DNA of 64,000 nucleotides from Anaerolineales bacterium (lineage in GTDB: Bacteria; Chloroflexota; Anaerolineae; Anaerolineales; Villigracilaceae): the NCBI GenBank assembly GCA_025056175.1, contig JANWWK010000004.1, positions 48,436-112,435 on the forward strand, read 5' to 3'. The notes beneath the pieces are model-generated. The model was not told the DNA's origin. It saw only the letters and a list, made by a program, of their open reading frames with translations, and did no database searches. A program made the translations under genes and the position numbers. This document shows positions 1-8,324 of the stretch, piece after piece (position 1 is the first letter of the stretch; every line of letters starts with the position of its first letter).

Positions 1-1
1 C

Positions 2-997
2 TTTGGCACGTTTCTGGGTTTTCTGCTGCTCGGTTTCGCCAACGCACTGTGGATGCTCTTCGCCAGCCGCATTCTGGATGGTTTTACCGGTGGCAACCTG
101 AGCGTGGCGCAGGCCTATATTGCCGATGTGACCGATGAGAAAAATCGTTCCAAAGGCCTGGGGCTGGTTGGCGCGGCCTTTGGGCTGGGGTTCATCATTG
201 GCCCGGTCACGGGCGGTTTCCTCAGCCAGTGGGGATACGCATTCCCGGCCTTTGCCGCTGCCGCGCTGGCTTTTGTGAACCTGGTTCTGGTGGGCTTCTG
301 GCTGCCCGAATCGTTGACCCCTGAAAAACGCGCCGCCATGCCCGAAAAACGGCCCCCGGTGACACTGGCCGCTCTTCTTCAGGCGCTGCGGCGTCCCTTT
401 ACCGGCCCTCTGCTGATTACCCGCTTTTTCTTCGGGCTGGCATTTGCCATTTTCCAGACCATTTTCGCGCTCTACGCGCTCAAAAAGTTTCAACTTGATG
501 CCCGTCAGACCGGCCTGGTGCTGACGTTTGTGGGCGTCCTGTCGGTCTTCGTGCAGGGCTTTCTGATAGGTCGTCTGACCCGCCGCTTCCGCGAGGATGT
601 TTTGATTGTTGTTTCCGTGATTGTCATGGCTTTGTCTTTGTTGGGCTGGGCGGCAGCCCCGTCTGTGGTCTGGCTACTGGTCGTTCTCGTCCCAACGGCC
701 TTTGCTGGCGGTGTGCTGAATACTGTCCTTGCCAGTACGTTGACCAAAGCAGTCGCCCCCCACGAGGTTGGCGGCATTCTCGGCCTGGCTGCCTCCATCG
801 AGAGCCTGACGCGCGTCCTGGCTCCCACGCTGGGCGGCGCATTGCTCGGAGAATGGGGCACCTGGTCGCCGGGTGTCTTTGGCGGCGTGCTTCTCCTGGT
901 GTTGAGCGTGTATGTTGCGCGCGTCATTTACAATCACCCTCTCGCTGCTGAGATTCACGCCCGCAAGGATGCAACCCCTGCTCCCGTCAGCCACTGA
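2..997 (+). CDS. MFS transporter, 5' end outside window
   Basis: Membrane transporter of the major facilitator superfamily, probably a drug/proton antiporter. The reading frame is open back to the first bases of the window, so the N-terminus (roughly the first three membrane segments) is missing. The visible part has alternating hydrophobic helices. It also has the GFIIGPVTGG stretch, which matches the antiporter motif C (GPxxGG) of helix 5 in 12-TM exporters, and a basic cytoplasmic loop after helix 6. The stop codon lies inside a heptamer repeat array that leads directly into the next gene. The substrate cannot be told from the sequence. Confidence 0.85.
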   Translation, partial: FGTFLGFLLLGFANALWMLFASRILDGFTGGNLSVAQAYIADVTDEKNRSKGLGLVGAAFGLGFIIGPVTGGFLSQWGYAFPAFAAAALAFVNLVLVGFWLPESLTPEKRAAMPEKRPPVTLAALLQALRRPFTGPLLITRFFFGLAFAIFQTIFALYALKKFQLDARQTGLVLTFVGVLSVFVQGFLIGRLTRRFREDVLIVVSVIVMALSLLGWAAAPSVVWLLVVLVPTAFAGGVLNTVLASTLTKAVAPHEVGGILGLAASIESLTRVLAPTLGGALLGEWGTWSPGVFGGVLLLVLSVYVARVIYNHPLAAEIHARKDATPAPVSH

Positions 998-1034
998 TGA
1001 CTGCTCACTGCTCACTGTTCACTGTTCACTGCTC
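993..1034 (+). repeat. Heptanucleotide tandem array (ACTGYTC) between MFS and CrtI-like genes
   Basis: Six 7-bp units in register: ACTGATG, ACTGCTC twice, ACTGTTC twice, ACTGCTC. The first unit contains the stop codon of the transporter, and the last unit ends directly at the ATG of the next gene at 1035. No Shine-Dalgarno sequence fits in this space. The same unit recurs at 4634-4750. Confidence 0.9.
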
Positions 1035-2480
1035 ATGCACGTCCTCATCATCGGCGCCGGCATTGGCGGATTGACCACCGCCGCCCTCCTGCTCAAGCAG
1101 GGCTGGCGGGTGACGGTCCTGGAAGCCGGAACTTACCCCGGTGGCTGCGCCGGAACGTTTTTTCACAAAGGCTACCGTTTCGACGCGGGCGCGACCCTGG
1201 CCGGTGGTTTCGACCCCGCCGGGCCGCATACCCGCGTGGCCGAAATTCTTGGCCTGGAATGGCCGGTGACGCCCATCCCCGATGCCGCCTGGGTGACGCA
1301 CCTGCCCACCGAATCCGTCTATCAGTGGGTGGACCCGGCCCGCTGGCGCGAAGAGTACCTTACCAGATTCCCTTTTTCGGCGCGCTTCTGGCAAAAGCAG
1401 GAACAACTCGCCAGAATCGCCTGGGACATCGCCTCCCGCGACTTCCCCTGGCCGCCCGCCACCATCGCCGAAGCCCTGCGCCTGCCGCTGGCCCTGCGCC
1501 CGGAGACGTTGGCCGCTGCGCCGTATCTCTTCCGCAAAGTGCGCCATCTCCTGCCGCGCGAGACCACCCCGGCCTTCAAAGCCTTTGTGGATGGCAACCT
1601 GCTGATTTCGGCTCAGGCCATCAGTGACCACGCCGACGCGCTCTATGGCGCATCGGTGCTGGATTTGCCTCGCCGGGGCGTGATGCACGTGCGCGGCGGC
1701 ATGGGCGCGATTGCGGAAACGCTCGTCTCGTGGATACAGGCCAATGGCGGCGAGGTGAAATACCGTCAGCGGGTGACGCACCTCGAAACGGCCAACGGGC
1801 GGGTGCGGGCGGCGGTAACAGCCAGGCAAATGCGCTTCGAGGCCGACGTGTTCCTCGCCAACCTGACCCCCTGGGGTTTGGAAGCGCTGCTCGGCGAAGC
1901 CGCGCCGGGCAACCTGCGGCGGGAGACATGCTCCCGGCCCTGGATGTGGGGCGCCTTTGTTGTCCACGCCGGGGTGCGGGCCGAGAAAATCTCCACATCC
2001 ATCACCCATCATCAGGTGATTGTGGATGTGAACCAACCGCTCGGCGAGGGCAATTCGGTCTTTATTTCGCTTTCGCCGCTCGATGACCCCTCCCGCGCCC
2101 CGGCAGGCATGCGCGCCGCCATTCTCTCGACCCACACGCGCATTGCCGATTGGCAGGGACTGGACGAGGCCGCTTACGAAGAACGCAAGGCGGTTTACAC
2201 CCAAAAAGTGCTGACTGCCGCCGAGCGCGCTCTGCCGGGTTTTCGCGCCGCCGCCGAACTTGTCCTGCCCGGCGCGCCACACACCTACGAGTTCTACACC
2301 CGCCGCCCGTTTGGCATGGTCGGCGGCTTCCCGCAGACTTCACTCTTCGCCGCGCGCGGCCCGCAGACCGGCTTCGGCAATCTGTGGTTGGTGGGCGATA
2401 GCATTTTCCCCGGCCAATCTACCGCCGGGGTGACGCTCGGCGCAATGCGCGTGGCGAGGCTGGTGAACGGAAAAAGTTAA
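1035..2480 (+). CDS. CrtI/CrtISO-family carotenoid FAD oxidoreductase
   Basis: FAD-dependent oxidoreductase of the phytoene desaturase / carotene isomerase family, expected to act on carotenoid polyenes. The N-terminus has the dinucleotide-binding GAGIGG motif (residues 8-13) followed by an acidic strand end and the family's PGG signature. The C-terminus has the WLVGDSIFPGQSTAG stretch typical of the FAD-binding end of CrtI-like enzymes. At 481 residues it has normal family length. I chose the ATG at 1035 because the conserved first beta strand begins there; an upstream in-frame start would add residues encoded by the heptamer repeat. Whether it is a desaturase, an isomerase or a CrtD-type enzyme cannot be decided from sequence alone. 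The lycopene cyclase and P450 downstream fit a carotenoid role. Confidence 0.8.
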   Translation: MHVLIIGAGIGGLTTAALLLKQGWRVTVLEAGTYPGGCAGTFFHKGYRFDAGATLAGGFDPAGPHTRVAEILGLEWPVTPIPDAAWVTHLPTESVYQWVDPARWREEYLTRFPFSARFWQKQEQLARIAWDIASRDFPWPPATIAEALRLPLALRPETLAAAPYLFRKVRHLLPRETTPAFKAFVDGNLLISAQAISDHADALYGASVLDLPRRGVMHVRGGMGAIAETLVSWIQANGGEVKYRQRVTHLETANGRVRAAVTARQMRFEADVFLANLTPWGLEALLGEAAPGNLRRETCSRPWMWGAFVVHAGVRAEKISTSITHHQVIVDVNQPLGEGNSVFISLSPLDDPSRAPAGMRAAILSTHTRIADWQGLDEAAYEERKAVYTQKVLTAAERALPGFRAAAELVLPGAPHTYEFYTRRPFGMVGGFPQTSLFAARGPQTGFGNLWLVGDSIFPGQSTAGVTLGAMRVARLVNGKS

Positions 2481-2503
2481 GCAGGTAAATAGGAGAACCA
2501 ATC

Positions 2504-3079
2504 ATGCAAAAAGACCTTCTCAGTAATTTTTTTGGCAAATTGATGCCACTCTTTCCTCCACGCACCGAGGCCTTTCTCAAGAGCGCCAGGCGCGAAGACC
2601 TCAACCGGGTCAATTTTCGCTACATCTTCACCGTGCAGGGGATGGTCGAAATCAGTCACATGATTGAAGATGCCATTGTTGCCAGCCCGGGCGTTTCTGA
2701 AACGCACGTTTCGTTTCAATACTTCTCCCGTGTGGCCGACCAGGAAGAGCGCTATCACCGCGTTGCGCAGGCTTCGGTGGGTTTGTGGCTGTATGGCGTT
2801 CCCGATAAACCCCTCCCGAATTTTGTTCGCACGACAGCGGTGGATACCAGCAATACTCCTTTGGAAAACTACTGGTTCGTGATTGCTTACGGACCGGGAA
2901 TCCACATGACTCTGCTGGCAGAAGAAATCAATCCTGGCGACCGGCTGCCTGGCGAACCGCGCATGTACGAGGGGTTTTACACGTTTGACCCTAACTTTGC
3001 GTATAAGGTCATCACCGTCATGCACAAACTTTTCCCGGAACAGGTGAACGTGCCAACCCTGCCGGAATTGTTAGAGTAA
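2504..3079 (+). CDS. DICT-like sensory domain protein
   Basis: Soluble 191-residue protein with no signal peptide or membrane segment. The central part (about residues 70-140) has an FSR...Y.R....V.LW.YG region, then a P.PNF....VDTSNTPLENYWFVIAYGPG region. This resembles the DICT domain, which is found with two-component and cyclic-di-GMP proteins and is thought to sense light or ligands. A clear Shine-Dalgarno (AGGAG) precedes the ATG. It lies 23 bp after the CrtI-like gene and 15 bp before the next gene, so it is probably co-transcribed with them. The domain assignment is from pattern memory only; a stand-alone DICT protein beside carotenoid and photolyase genes would fit light sensing. Confidence 0.55.
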   Translation: MQKDLLSNFFGKLMPLFPPRTEAFLKSARREDLNRVNFRYIFTVQGMVEISHMIEDAIVASPGVSETHVSFQYFSRVADQEERYHRVAQASVGLWLYGVPDKPLPNFVRTTAVDTSNTPLENYWFVIAYGPGIHMTLLAEEINPGDRLPGEPRMYEGFYTFDPNFAYKVITVMHKLFPEQVNVPTLPELLE

Positions 3080-3094
3080 ACCGCGAGACCCGCA

Positions 3095-3736
3095 ATGGCC
3101 GAGACCAGCCTGACCCGTTACGAGCTGCCTCCTCAGGGAATCACCCTGCTCGGCTACATCGCGCGCCGGATGCACAAGACCCGCCTGCTCGTTCCGATAG
3201 CGGGAATGCTCTCAGCGGGGAACTCTGCCGCCGCGCTGGAGCAGGTTGCCTGGTATGCGGCAGCCGCTTCGGTTTCGTATGGCCCGGCCTATTACCAGCC
3301 GCGTTTCAACCGCCTGGGCGAGGAGCTGGTCGAAGCCGACCCGGCCACCGGCTGGGATGTGTGGGCGCGGCTCGAAGCTGTCTCTCCGCATTATCTGATT
3401 GCGTATCGCGCCCTCGCCCCCGATGGCAGCGCGGTTTTCAGCGGGCGGGAGGAAATCACTGGCACCACCATCGGCCTGCGCGGACTGGGCATGCCCGCCC
3501 CCTCGAAATTCCATTTCACCTGTGGCGGCTACCAGGCCACGCTGACCGGTGTCATCACCAGCGAACTGGTTTTGTCGCTGTTCGGCCCTACCCGCATTCG
3601 CGCGCATGGTTTCCTGAACCTGGCCGATAGCGCAGGCAACAGCGGAAAACTTCGCCTTGACCGGCGCGGCAAACTGACTCTTGAAATCAACGGTCAGCCG
3701 CCCATCATGTATGCCCTCGACCAGGACACGAACTGA
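3095..3736 (+). CDS. Hypothetical protein beside carotenoid genes
   Basis: I do not recognise this 213-residue protein. It has no clear signal peptide. Residues 15-45 are basic and then moderately hydrophobic, followed by a tyrosine-rich stretch (VSYGPAYYQPRF). The C-terminal half is rich in beta-type sequence with short charged turns. It sits 15 bp after the DICT-like gene, and its stop is one base before the ATG of the UV endonuclease gene, so it belongs to the same transcription unit. That suggests a role in photoprotection or lipid/carotenoid handling, but nothing in the sequence proves it. Confidence 0.6.
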   Translation: MAETSLTRYELPPQGITLLGYIARRMHKTRLLVPIAGMLSAGNSAAALEQVAWYAAAASVSYGPAYYQPRFNRLGEELVEADPATGWDVWARLEAVSPHYLIAYRALAPDGSAVFSGREEITGTTIGLRGLGMPAPSKFHFTCGGYQATLTGVITSELVLSLFGPTRIRAHGFLNLADSAGNSGKLRLDRRGKLTLEINGQPPIMYALDQDTN

Positions 3737-3737
3737 C

Positions 3738-4631
3738 ATGCGGATTGGCTATCCCTGCGTTTCACGGCTGACCGGGCGCACCACCAACCACGAAACCATC
3801 CTGCGCGCCGCCACGCCCGAAAAACTGCGCGCTCTCGCCCGCCAAAACCTGGCTGACCTGCGCGAAATTCTGCGTCACAACCTGGCGCACGGCTGGCTGC
3901 TCTTTCGGATTGGTTCGAGCGTTATTCCCTTTGCCTCGCACCCGGTCAACACGCTCAATTGGCAGGCAGAATTTCGAGATGAGTTGACCGACATCGGCGC
4001 TTTTGCGCGTCAGCACGACATGCGGCTCTCTTTCCACCCCGGGCAGTACACCGTTTTGAACTCGCCCGACCCGGAAATTGTCCGCCGCGCCATCGAAGAA
4101 ATTGCTTACTCTGCCGCCTTTCTCGATGCGCTGGGGATGGATACCACCTGCAAAATCGTCATCCACCTGGGTGGAACGTATGGCGACAAACCCGCCGCGC
4201 TGGGCCGCTTCGTCGAGACGGCGACCACCCTGCGCGACTCCCTGCGCCGCCGCCTGGTCATCGAAAACGATGAGCGTTGCTACGCCCCGGCGGATGCGCT
4301 CTGGGTGTCAGAACGCACCGGGTTACCGGTCGTCTTCGACAACCTGCACTATGCCGCCAACCCCGGCCCCGGCGCGCTCGATGACCTGCTGGCGCGAGTC
4401 TTTGCCACCTGGAAACCCGCCGATGGCGTCCCGAAGGTACATTTTTCCTCGCAAGCCCCTGGCAGCCGGCCCGGTCACCACGCCGACTACGCCCACCCGG
4501 ACGAATTCCGTGACTGGCTGGTGCGCTGGTCTCGTTTTGGCGATTTTGACCTGATGCTTGAAGCCAAAGCCAAAGATGCCGCCCTCCTCGCCCTCTCCCC
4601 CGACCCTCTGACCCTGCTCCCTGCTCCCTGA
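3738..4631 (+). CDS. uvsE: UV damage endonuclease UvsE
   Basis: DNA repair endonuclease of the UVDE family. It nicks DNA 5' of UV photoproducts and other lesions using a cluster of divalent metals in a TIM barrel. The start RIGYPC matches the family's first strand. Likely metal ligands are in FHPGQYTVLNSPD, in the HLGGTYGDK segment and in the IENDERCY segment. The length of 297 residues is typical for bacterial UVDE. The ATG at 3738 was chosen because the conserved barrel starts there. The last residues (DPLTLLPAP) are encoded by degenerate heptamers that run in phase into the repeat array after the stop, so the C-terminus appears to have been extended by the repeat. Confidence 0.92.
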   Translation: MRIGYPCVSRLTGRTTNHETILRAATPEKLRALARQNLADLREILRHNLAHGWLLFRIGSSVIPFASHPVNTLNWQAEFRDELTDIGAFARQHDMRLSFHPGQYTVLNSPDPEIVRRAIEEIAYSAAFLDALGMDTTCKIVIHLGGTYGDKPAALGRFVETATTLRDSLRRRLVIENDERCYAPADALWVSERTGLPVVFDNLHYAANPGPGALDDLLARVFATWKPADGVPKVHFSSQAPGSRPGHHADYAHPDEFRDWLVRWSRFGDFDLMLEAKAKDAALLALSPDPLTLLPAP

Positions 4632-4750
4632 CCACTGTTTACTGCTCACTGTTTACTGCTCACTGTTTACTGCTCACTGCTCACTGTTCACTGCTCACTG
4701 CTCACTGTTTACGGTTCACTGTTCACTGCTCACTGATTACTGCTTACTGG
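4612..4750 (+). repeat. Heptanucleotide tandem array between uvsE and SDR gene
   Basis: From 4634 there are sixteen consecutive 7-bp units, mostly ACTGCTC, ACTGTTT and ACTGTTC, with single variants ACGGTTC, ACTGATT and ACTGCTT. Upstream and in the same phase are CCCTGCT, CCCTGCT and CCCTGAC units inside the end of uvsE, including its stop codon. The array ends 7 bp before the ATG of the next gene. The unit matches the array at 993-1034. Confidence 0.92.
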
Positions 4751-4757
4751 AGTCCCC

Positions 4758-5390
4758 ATGCCCTCAACCCTCCTCTGGGGCGCCGCCGGTGGAATCGGCA
4801 AAGCTCTGACCCAACAACTGACTGCCTCCGGCCACATGGTGGTTGCCGTCTCCCGCCATCCCGCCGAAATGAAAGCCCTCACGCCGCACGTTATCGCGGC
4901 AGATGTCACCCAACCGGCGCAGGTCAGCGCCGCCGCGCGCATGGCCGCCGGCATGGGCGCGCCCTTCGACCTTTTCATCTACGCCGCTGGCGACATCGCC
5001 TCGCTCAAAACCGCCGAAATGACCCCCGCTGACTGGAATCGGATACTCTCGGCTAACCTGACCGGCGCGTTTCTGACCGCGCAGGCCAGCCTGCCGCACC
5101 TGAAAGCCGATGCCCGCCTGGTCTTCATCGGCGCGGTGCATGAACGTCTGCGCCTGCCGGGTCTCTCGGCCTACGCCGCTGCCAAAGCCGGCCTGGAAGC
5201 CTTCGCCGAAGTCCTGCGCAAAGAAACCCGCCTGCCCGTCCTCGTCGTCCGCCCCGGCGCAGTGGATACGCCTTTTTGGAAAAAAGTGCCGTTTTCCATG
5301 CCCAAAAACGCCCTCAGCCCGCAAACGCTGGCCGAAAAGATACTGACCGCGCTCGAAGAAGATAAAACCGGCATGCTTGATATTGGGTAA
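4758..5390 (+). CDS. Short-chain dehydrogenase/reductase, catalytic Ser replaced
   Basis: NAD(P)-dependent SDR-fold protein of 210 residues, slightly shorter than the usual 240-260. It has the nucleotide-binding GAAGGIGKAL motif at the N-terminus and the catalytic YAAAK (YxxxK) at about residue 139. The catalytic serine normally found 13 residues before this Tyr is Ala here (FIGAVHERL...SAY). Activity as a standard dehydrogenase is therefore doubtful; it may use another residue or bind a cofactor only. The gene follows a heptamer array, and a second short array separates it from the photolyase gene. The substrate is unknown; membership of the carotenoid/UV island suggests, but does not prove, a related role. 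Confidence 0.8.
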   Translation: MPSTLLWGAAGGIGKALTQQLTASGHMVVAVSRHPAEMKALTPHVIAADVTQPAQVSAAARMAAGMGAPFDLFIYAAGDIASLKTAEMTPADWNRILSANLTGAFLTAQASLPHLKADARLVFIGAVHERLRLPGLSAYAAAKAGLEAFAEVLRKETRLPVLVVRPGAVDTPFWKKVPFSMPKNALSPQTLAEKILTALEEDKTGMLDIG

Positions 5391-5430
5391 TTCGTAATTT
5401 GCGATTGCTCATTCCAATCCACTTGCCAGC

Positions 5431-5451
5431 TACCAGTTACCAATTACCAAC
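5431..5451 (+). repeat. Short heptamer array abutting photolyase start
   Basis: Three 7-bp units (TACCAGT, TACCAAT, TACCAAC) run directly into the ATG at 5452. Together with degenerate AT-rich sequence from 5391, they replace a normal ribosome binding site. Confidence 0.7.
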
Positions 5452-6963
5452 ATGACCTCTCTCTGGTGGATTCGCCGCGACCTTCGTCTCTCCGATAACC
5501 CGGCCCTGCACGCAGCACTCAAGCACGGGCCGGTTATCCCTGTTTTCATCCTCGACCCGCATCTGCTGGAACGTACCCCGGCGCGCCGCCAGCATTTCCT
5601 GTTCGGCGGGCTGGCCGAGTTGGACGCCGAACTCAAAAAACGCGGTTCTGGTCTGGTGATTCGGCGCGGCAAGCCAGAAATCGAACTCCTGAACCTCATC
5701 ATCGAAACCGGCGCGCAGGCCATCTTTGCCGAAGAAGACTACACCCCCTACGCCCGCGCCCGTGACGAGCGCATCGCCGATTCTCTGCCTCTGACCCTCG
5801 TCCACGGGCAAACCGTTCATCATCCTGCTTCGGTGGTCAAACCGGATGGCAGCCCATACACCGTCTTTACCCCCTTCAGCAAAGCCTGGAAAGCCCTGCT
5901 GCCCGCCAGCCTGACCCCGCTCCCCGCGCCGGAACATTTCCCCCCCGTCACCCTGCCTGCTTCCACTCCTGCCCTCCGTTTCTCTGATTCATCCGCTGTC
6001 GAATCCGTTTCTCCGCCTGACTCCGTTTCCGCTCTCCGTTTCTCCGATTCATCCGCTGTCGAATCCGCTTCTCCGCTTGATTCCGTTTCCGCCCCCCGTT
6101 TCTCCGATTCATCCGCTGTCGAATCCGCTCTCTTTCTTCCTGGCGAAAAAGAAGCCCAGCGCCGCCTGTACCAGTTCACCAAATCAAAAAATCAAAAAAT
6201 CACCCGATACCACGAAACCCGCAACCGTCTCGACCTGGATGGCACGTCGGCTCTTTCGCCCTACATCCGCTTTGGCATGATTTCCATGCGCCAGGCCGCA
6301 TCTGCTGCCATTCAGCAAATCGCCTCTCCCACCGCGCGAGAGACTGGGGGCGAGGGCGCCACCGCCTGGCTCAACGAGCTCATCTGGCGTGAATTCTACA
6401 TTGCCATTCTCTACCACTTCCCTCACGTCAGCAAAACAGCCTTCAACCCGGCGCTGGCGAACATCCCCTGGCGGAATAACGAAACCGAATTTGAAGCCTG
6501 GAAAGAGGGACGTACTGGCATTCCAGTTGTAGATGCTGCCATGCGCCAGTTGCGGGCCACCGGCTGGATGCACAACCGCGCCCGCATGATTGTTGCATCT
6601 TTTCTGGTCAAAGATTTGCTGATAAACTGGCAGTGGGGCGAACGCTGGTTCATGGACAACCTGCTGGATGGCGACCCCGCCGCCAACAACGGCGGCTGGC
6701 AGTGGACGGCTGGCACCGGCACCGACGCCGCGCCCTATTTCCGCATCTTCAACCCCGTGCTGCAGAGCCAGAAGTTCGACCCGCACGGCGACTACATTCG
6801 CAAATGGGTTCCCGAACTCGCCCATTTGCCCCCTGAAAGCATCCACGCCCCCTGGGAAAAGCGCCTTCGCATCCCTGGCTATCCCTCCCAACCCATCGTT
6901 GACCGCGAAAAAGCCCGCGAACGCACCCTGAAAGCCTATTCCCTGTCCAAAACCGTCTTCTAA
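5452..6963 (+). CDS. phr: Deoxyribodipyrimidine photolyase with repeat insert
   Basis: Light-driven DNA repair enzyme that splits cyclobutane pyrimidine dimers using reduced FAD. It starts with the [14 protein letters not shown] strand of the N-terminal antenna-binding domain. The FAD-binding helical domain is well conserved: [32 protein letters not shown], and the [12 protein letters not shown] segment followed by YFRIFNP. It is 503 residues, longer than most class I enzymes because of an in-frame 60-bp repeat block (about residues 174-226) that falls in the interdomain linker. A direct heptamer array leads into the start codon, with no Shine-Dalgarno. It lies between an SDR and a P450 gene in the carotenoid/UV island. 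Cryptochrome function is possible but the strong DNA-photolyase motifs favour repair. Confidence 0.93.
   Translation: MTSLWWIRRDLRLSDNPALHAALKHGPVIPVFILDPHLLERTPARRQHFLFGGLAELDAELKKRGSGLVIRRGKPEIELLNLIIETGAQAIFAEEDYTPYARARDERIADSLPLTLVHGQTVHHPASVVKPDGSPYTVFTPFSKAWKALLPASLTPLPAPEHFPPVTLPASTPALRFSDSSAVESVSPPDSVSALRFSDSSAVESASPLDSVSAPRFSDSSAVESALFLPGEKEAQRRLYQFTKSKNQKITRYHETRNRLDLDGTSALSPYIRFGMISMRQAASAAIQQIASPTARETGGEGATAWLNELIWREFYIAILYHFPHVSKTAFNPALANIPWRNNETEFEAWKEGRTGIPVVDAAMRQLRATGWMHNRARMIVASFLVKDLLINWQWGERWFMDNLLDGDPAANNGGWQWTAGTGTDAAPYFRIFNPVLQSQKFDPHGDYIRKWVPELAHLPPESIHAPWEKRLRIPGYPSQPIVDREKARERTLKAYSLSKTVF
5971..6130 (+). repeat. In-frame 60-bp minisatellite inside photolyase gene
   Basis: Copies start at 5971, 6031 and 6091 (the last one partial), with exact 60-bp spacing and few substitutions. 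Each encodes a 20-residue unit beginning A(L/P)[10 protein letters not shown] and ending SPxDSVS. Because the unit is a multiple of three, the frame is kept. Confidence 0.95.
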
Positions 6964-7004
6964 CCAACCACATCACCGACCAACCAGCCCAGCAGCAAAA
7001 CGAT

Positions 7005-8324
7005 ATGAAAAACCCCGGCTCCGACCCCGCAACCGGACGCGCAGTTCTCAAAGCGTTCCTGGCTGAAAAATCGCCCCTCGGCCCTCTGCGCGTGATGGCA
7101 GAACGGGTCGGGCGCTTTTTTCAGGTGCCGCTGCCCTTTTTCAGCCCCTACATCGTCTTTGGCCCCGAAGCCGCCCGCAAAGTGCTGGTCACCGAGCGGA
7201 AAAAGTTCCTGTGGCGCAATCACGACCCCGTCACCGACCTCCTGCGGCGTGGCGTGCTTATCACCGATGGCGAGGAGCATGACCACTACCGTAAACTGAT
7301 GGAGCAATCTCTGCATCCCGGGGCATTACCGCGCTATGCCGGGATGATGCGCGCTCAGACCCGGCGCGTCAGCGCGACCTGGCAGGATGGACAGGTGATA
7401 GACATGCTGGTTGAAGCCCGCAAAATTGCCCTGCTCATCATCCTCCAGGCGCTCTTCAGCCGCGACGCCTGGGACGACCTGCCGCGCATCTGGACGCCCA
7501 TCCTGAAAGCCATCGAATACATCTCCCCCGGCGCCTGGATTCTCTGGCGCAACCTCCCGCGTCCTGGCTACAAAAAACATCTCGATGCTCTCGATGCTTA
7601 TCTCTACGAAATCATTGCCAACCGCCGCGCCGCAATCACCAATCACCAGTTACCCATCCCCGATGACCTGCTCCAGCACCTGATAGACGCCGGCCTCTCC
7701 GATGACATCATCCGCGACCAGATGCTGACCATGCTCATCGCCGGTCACGACACCTCCACCGCCCTGCTGGCCTGGGTCTTTGCCATGCTCGGCCAGCGCC
7801 CCGAAACATACACTGAACTCCAGCGCCAGCTGGCCGAAACCCCGCCGGAGAAAACCCCGCCCCTGCTCGACCAGGTCATCAAAGAGACCCTGCGTCTCTA
7901 CCCGCCGATTCACATCGGCAACCGCATCGTAGCCGAAGAGGTCACCTTTGGCGAAGGCCAGACCATCCCTGCCGGCGCGCGCATGTTCTACTCCATTTAC
8001 CTGACCCACCGCGACCCGGCGATTTGGGAAAATCCCGACCAATTCTGTCCTGAGCGCTTTGCGCATGGTCGTCAGACGCCCCCCATGGCCTACATCCCTT
8101 TTGGCGGCGGCCCACGCGCCTGCATCGGCGCCGCCTTCGGACAGGCGGAAGCCCGGATTGTGCTGTCTGAACTTCTGCAAACCTTTGATTTTCAACCCCT
8201 GAACCCCCACAACATCCACCCTCACATGGGCGCTACCCTCGAACCCCGTCCGGGCGTTTTGATGAAAGTCTTCCGCCGCCAGGCAACAACTAACAACTAC
8301 AATCTGAAATCGAACACTGAATGA
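7005..8324 (+). CDS. Cytochrome P450, possible carotenoid hydroxylase
   Basis: Soluble heme monooxygenase, 439 residues. It shows the I-helix AGHDTST oxygen-activation motif, the K-helix ExxR (KETLRLYPP) and the heme-thiolate loop FGGGPRACIGAAFG with the cysteine ligand. Its stop overlaps the start of the lycopene cyclase gene (ATGA). Known Thermus CYP175A1 is a beta-carotene hydroxylase encoded beside carotenoid and photolyase genes. By analogy this P450 may hydroxylate the rings made by the cyclase; that is inference. Two places look repeat-derived: residues about 210-219 (heptamers at 7633-7660), near the usual F-G loop, and the very C-terminus (AACAACT twice from 8285). No ferredoxin gene is nearby. 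Confidence 0.9.
   Translation: MKNPGSDPATGRAVLKAFLAEKSPLGPLRVMAERVGRFFQVPLPFFSPYIVFGPEAARKVLVTERKKFLWRNHDPVTDLLRRGVLITDGEEHDHYRKLMEQSLHPGALPRYAGMMRAQTRRVSATWQDGQVIDMLVEARKIALLIILQALFSRDAWDDLPRIWTPILKAIEYISPGAWILWRNLPRPGYKKHLDALDAYLYEIIANRRAAITNHQLPIPDDLLQHLIDAGLSDDIIRDQMLTMLIAGHDTSTALLAWVFAMLGQRPETYTELQRQLAETPPEKTPPLLDQVIKETLRLYPPIHIGNRIVAEEVTFGEGQTIPAGARMFYSIYLTHRDPAIWENPDQFCPERFAHGRQTPPMAYIPFGGGPRACIGAAFGQAEARIVLSELLQTFDFQPLNPHNIHPHMGATLEPRPGVLMKVFRRQATTNNYNLKSNTE
7633..7660 (+). repeat. Heptamer units inside the P450 coding sequence
   Basis: CAATCAC twice, then CAGTTAC and CCATCCC, in 7-bp register. They encode ITNHQLPIP, a peptide typical of heptamer repeats translated in frame. A further pair AACAACT-AACAACT lies at 8285-8298 near the stop. 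Confidence 0.7.

Noticed and set aside
1026..2282. Minus-strand frame over the CrtI-like gene
   Set aside because: The plus-strand gene has a clear dinucleotide-binding motif and CrtI C-terminus; the antisense product is Gly/Arg-rich without a domain.
993..4750. CRISPR-like array from regularly spaced repeats
   Set aside because: Units are 7 bp and directly adjacent without spacers, and no cas genes are present; they are simple tandem repeats.
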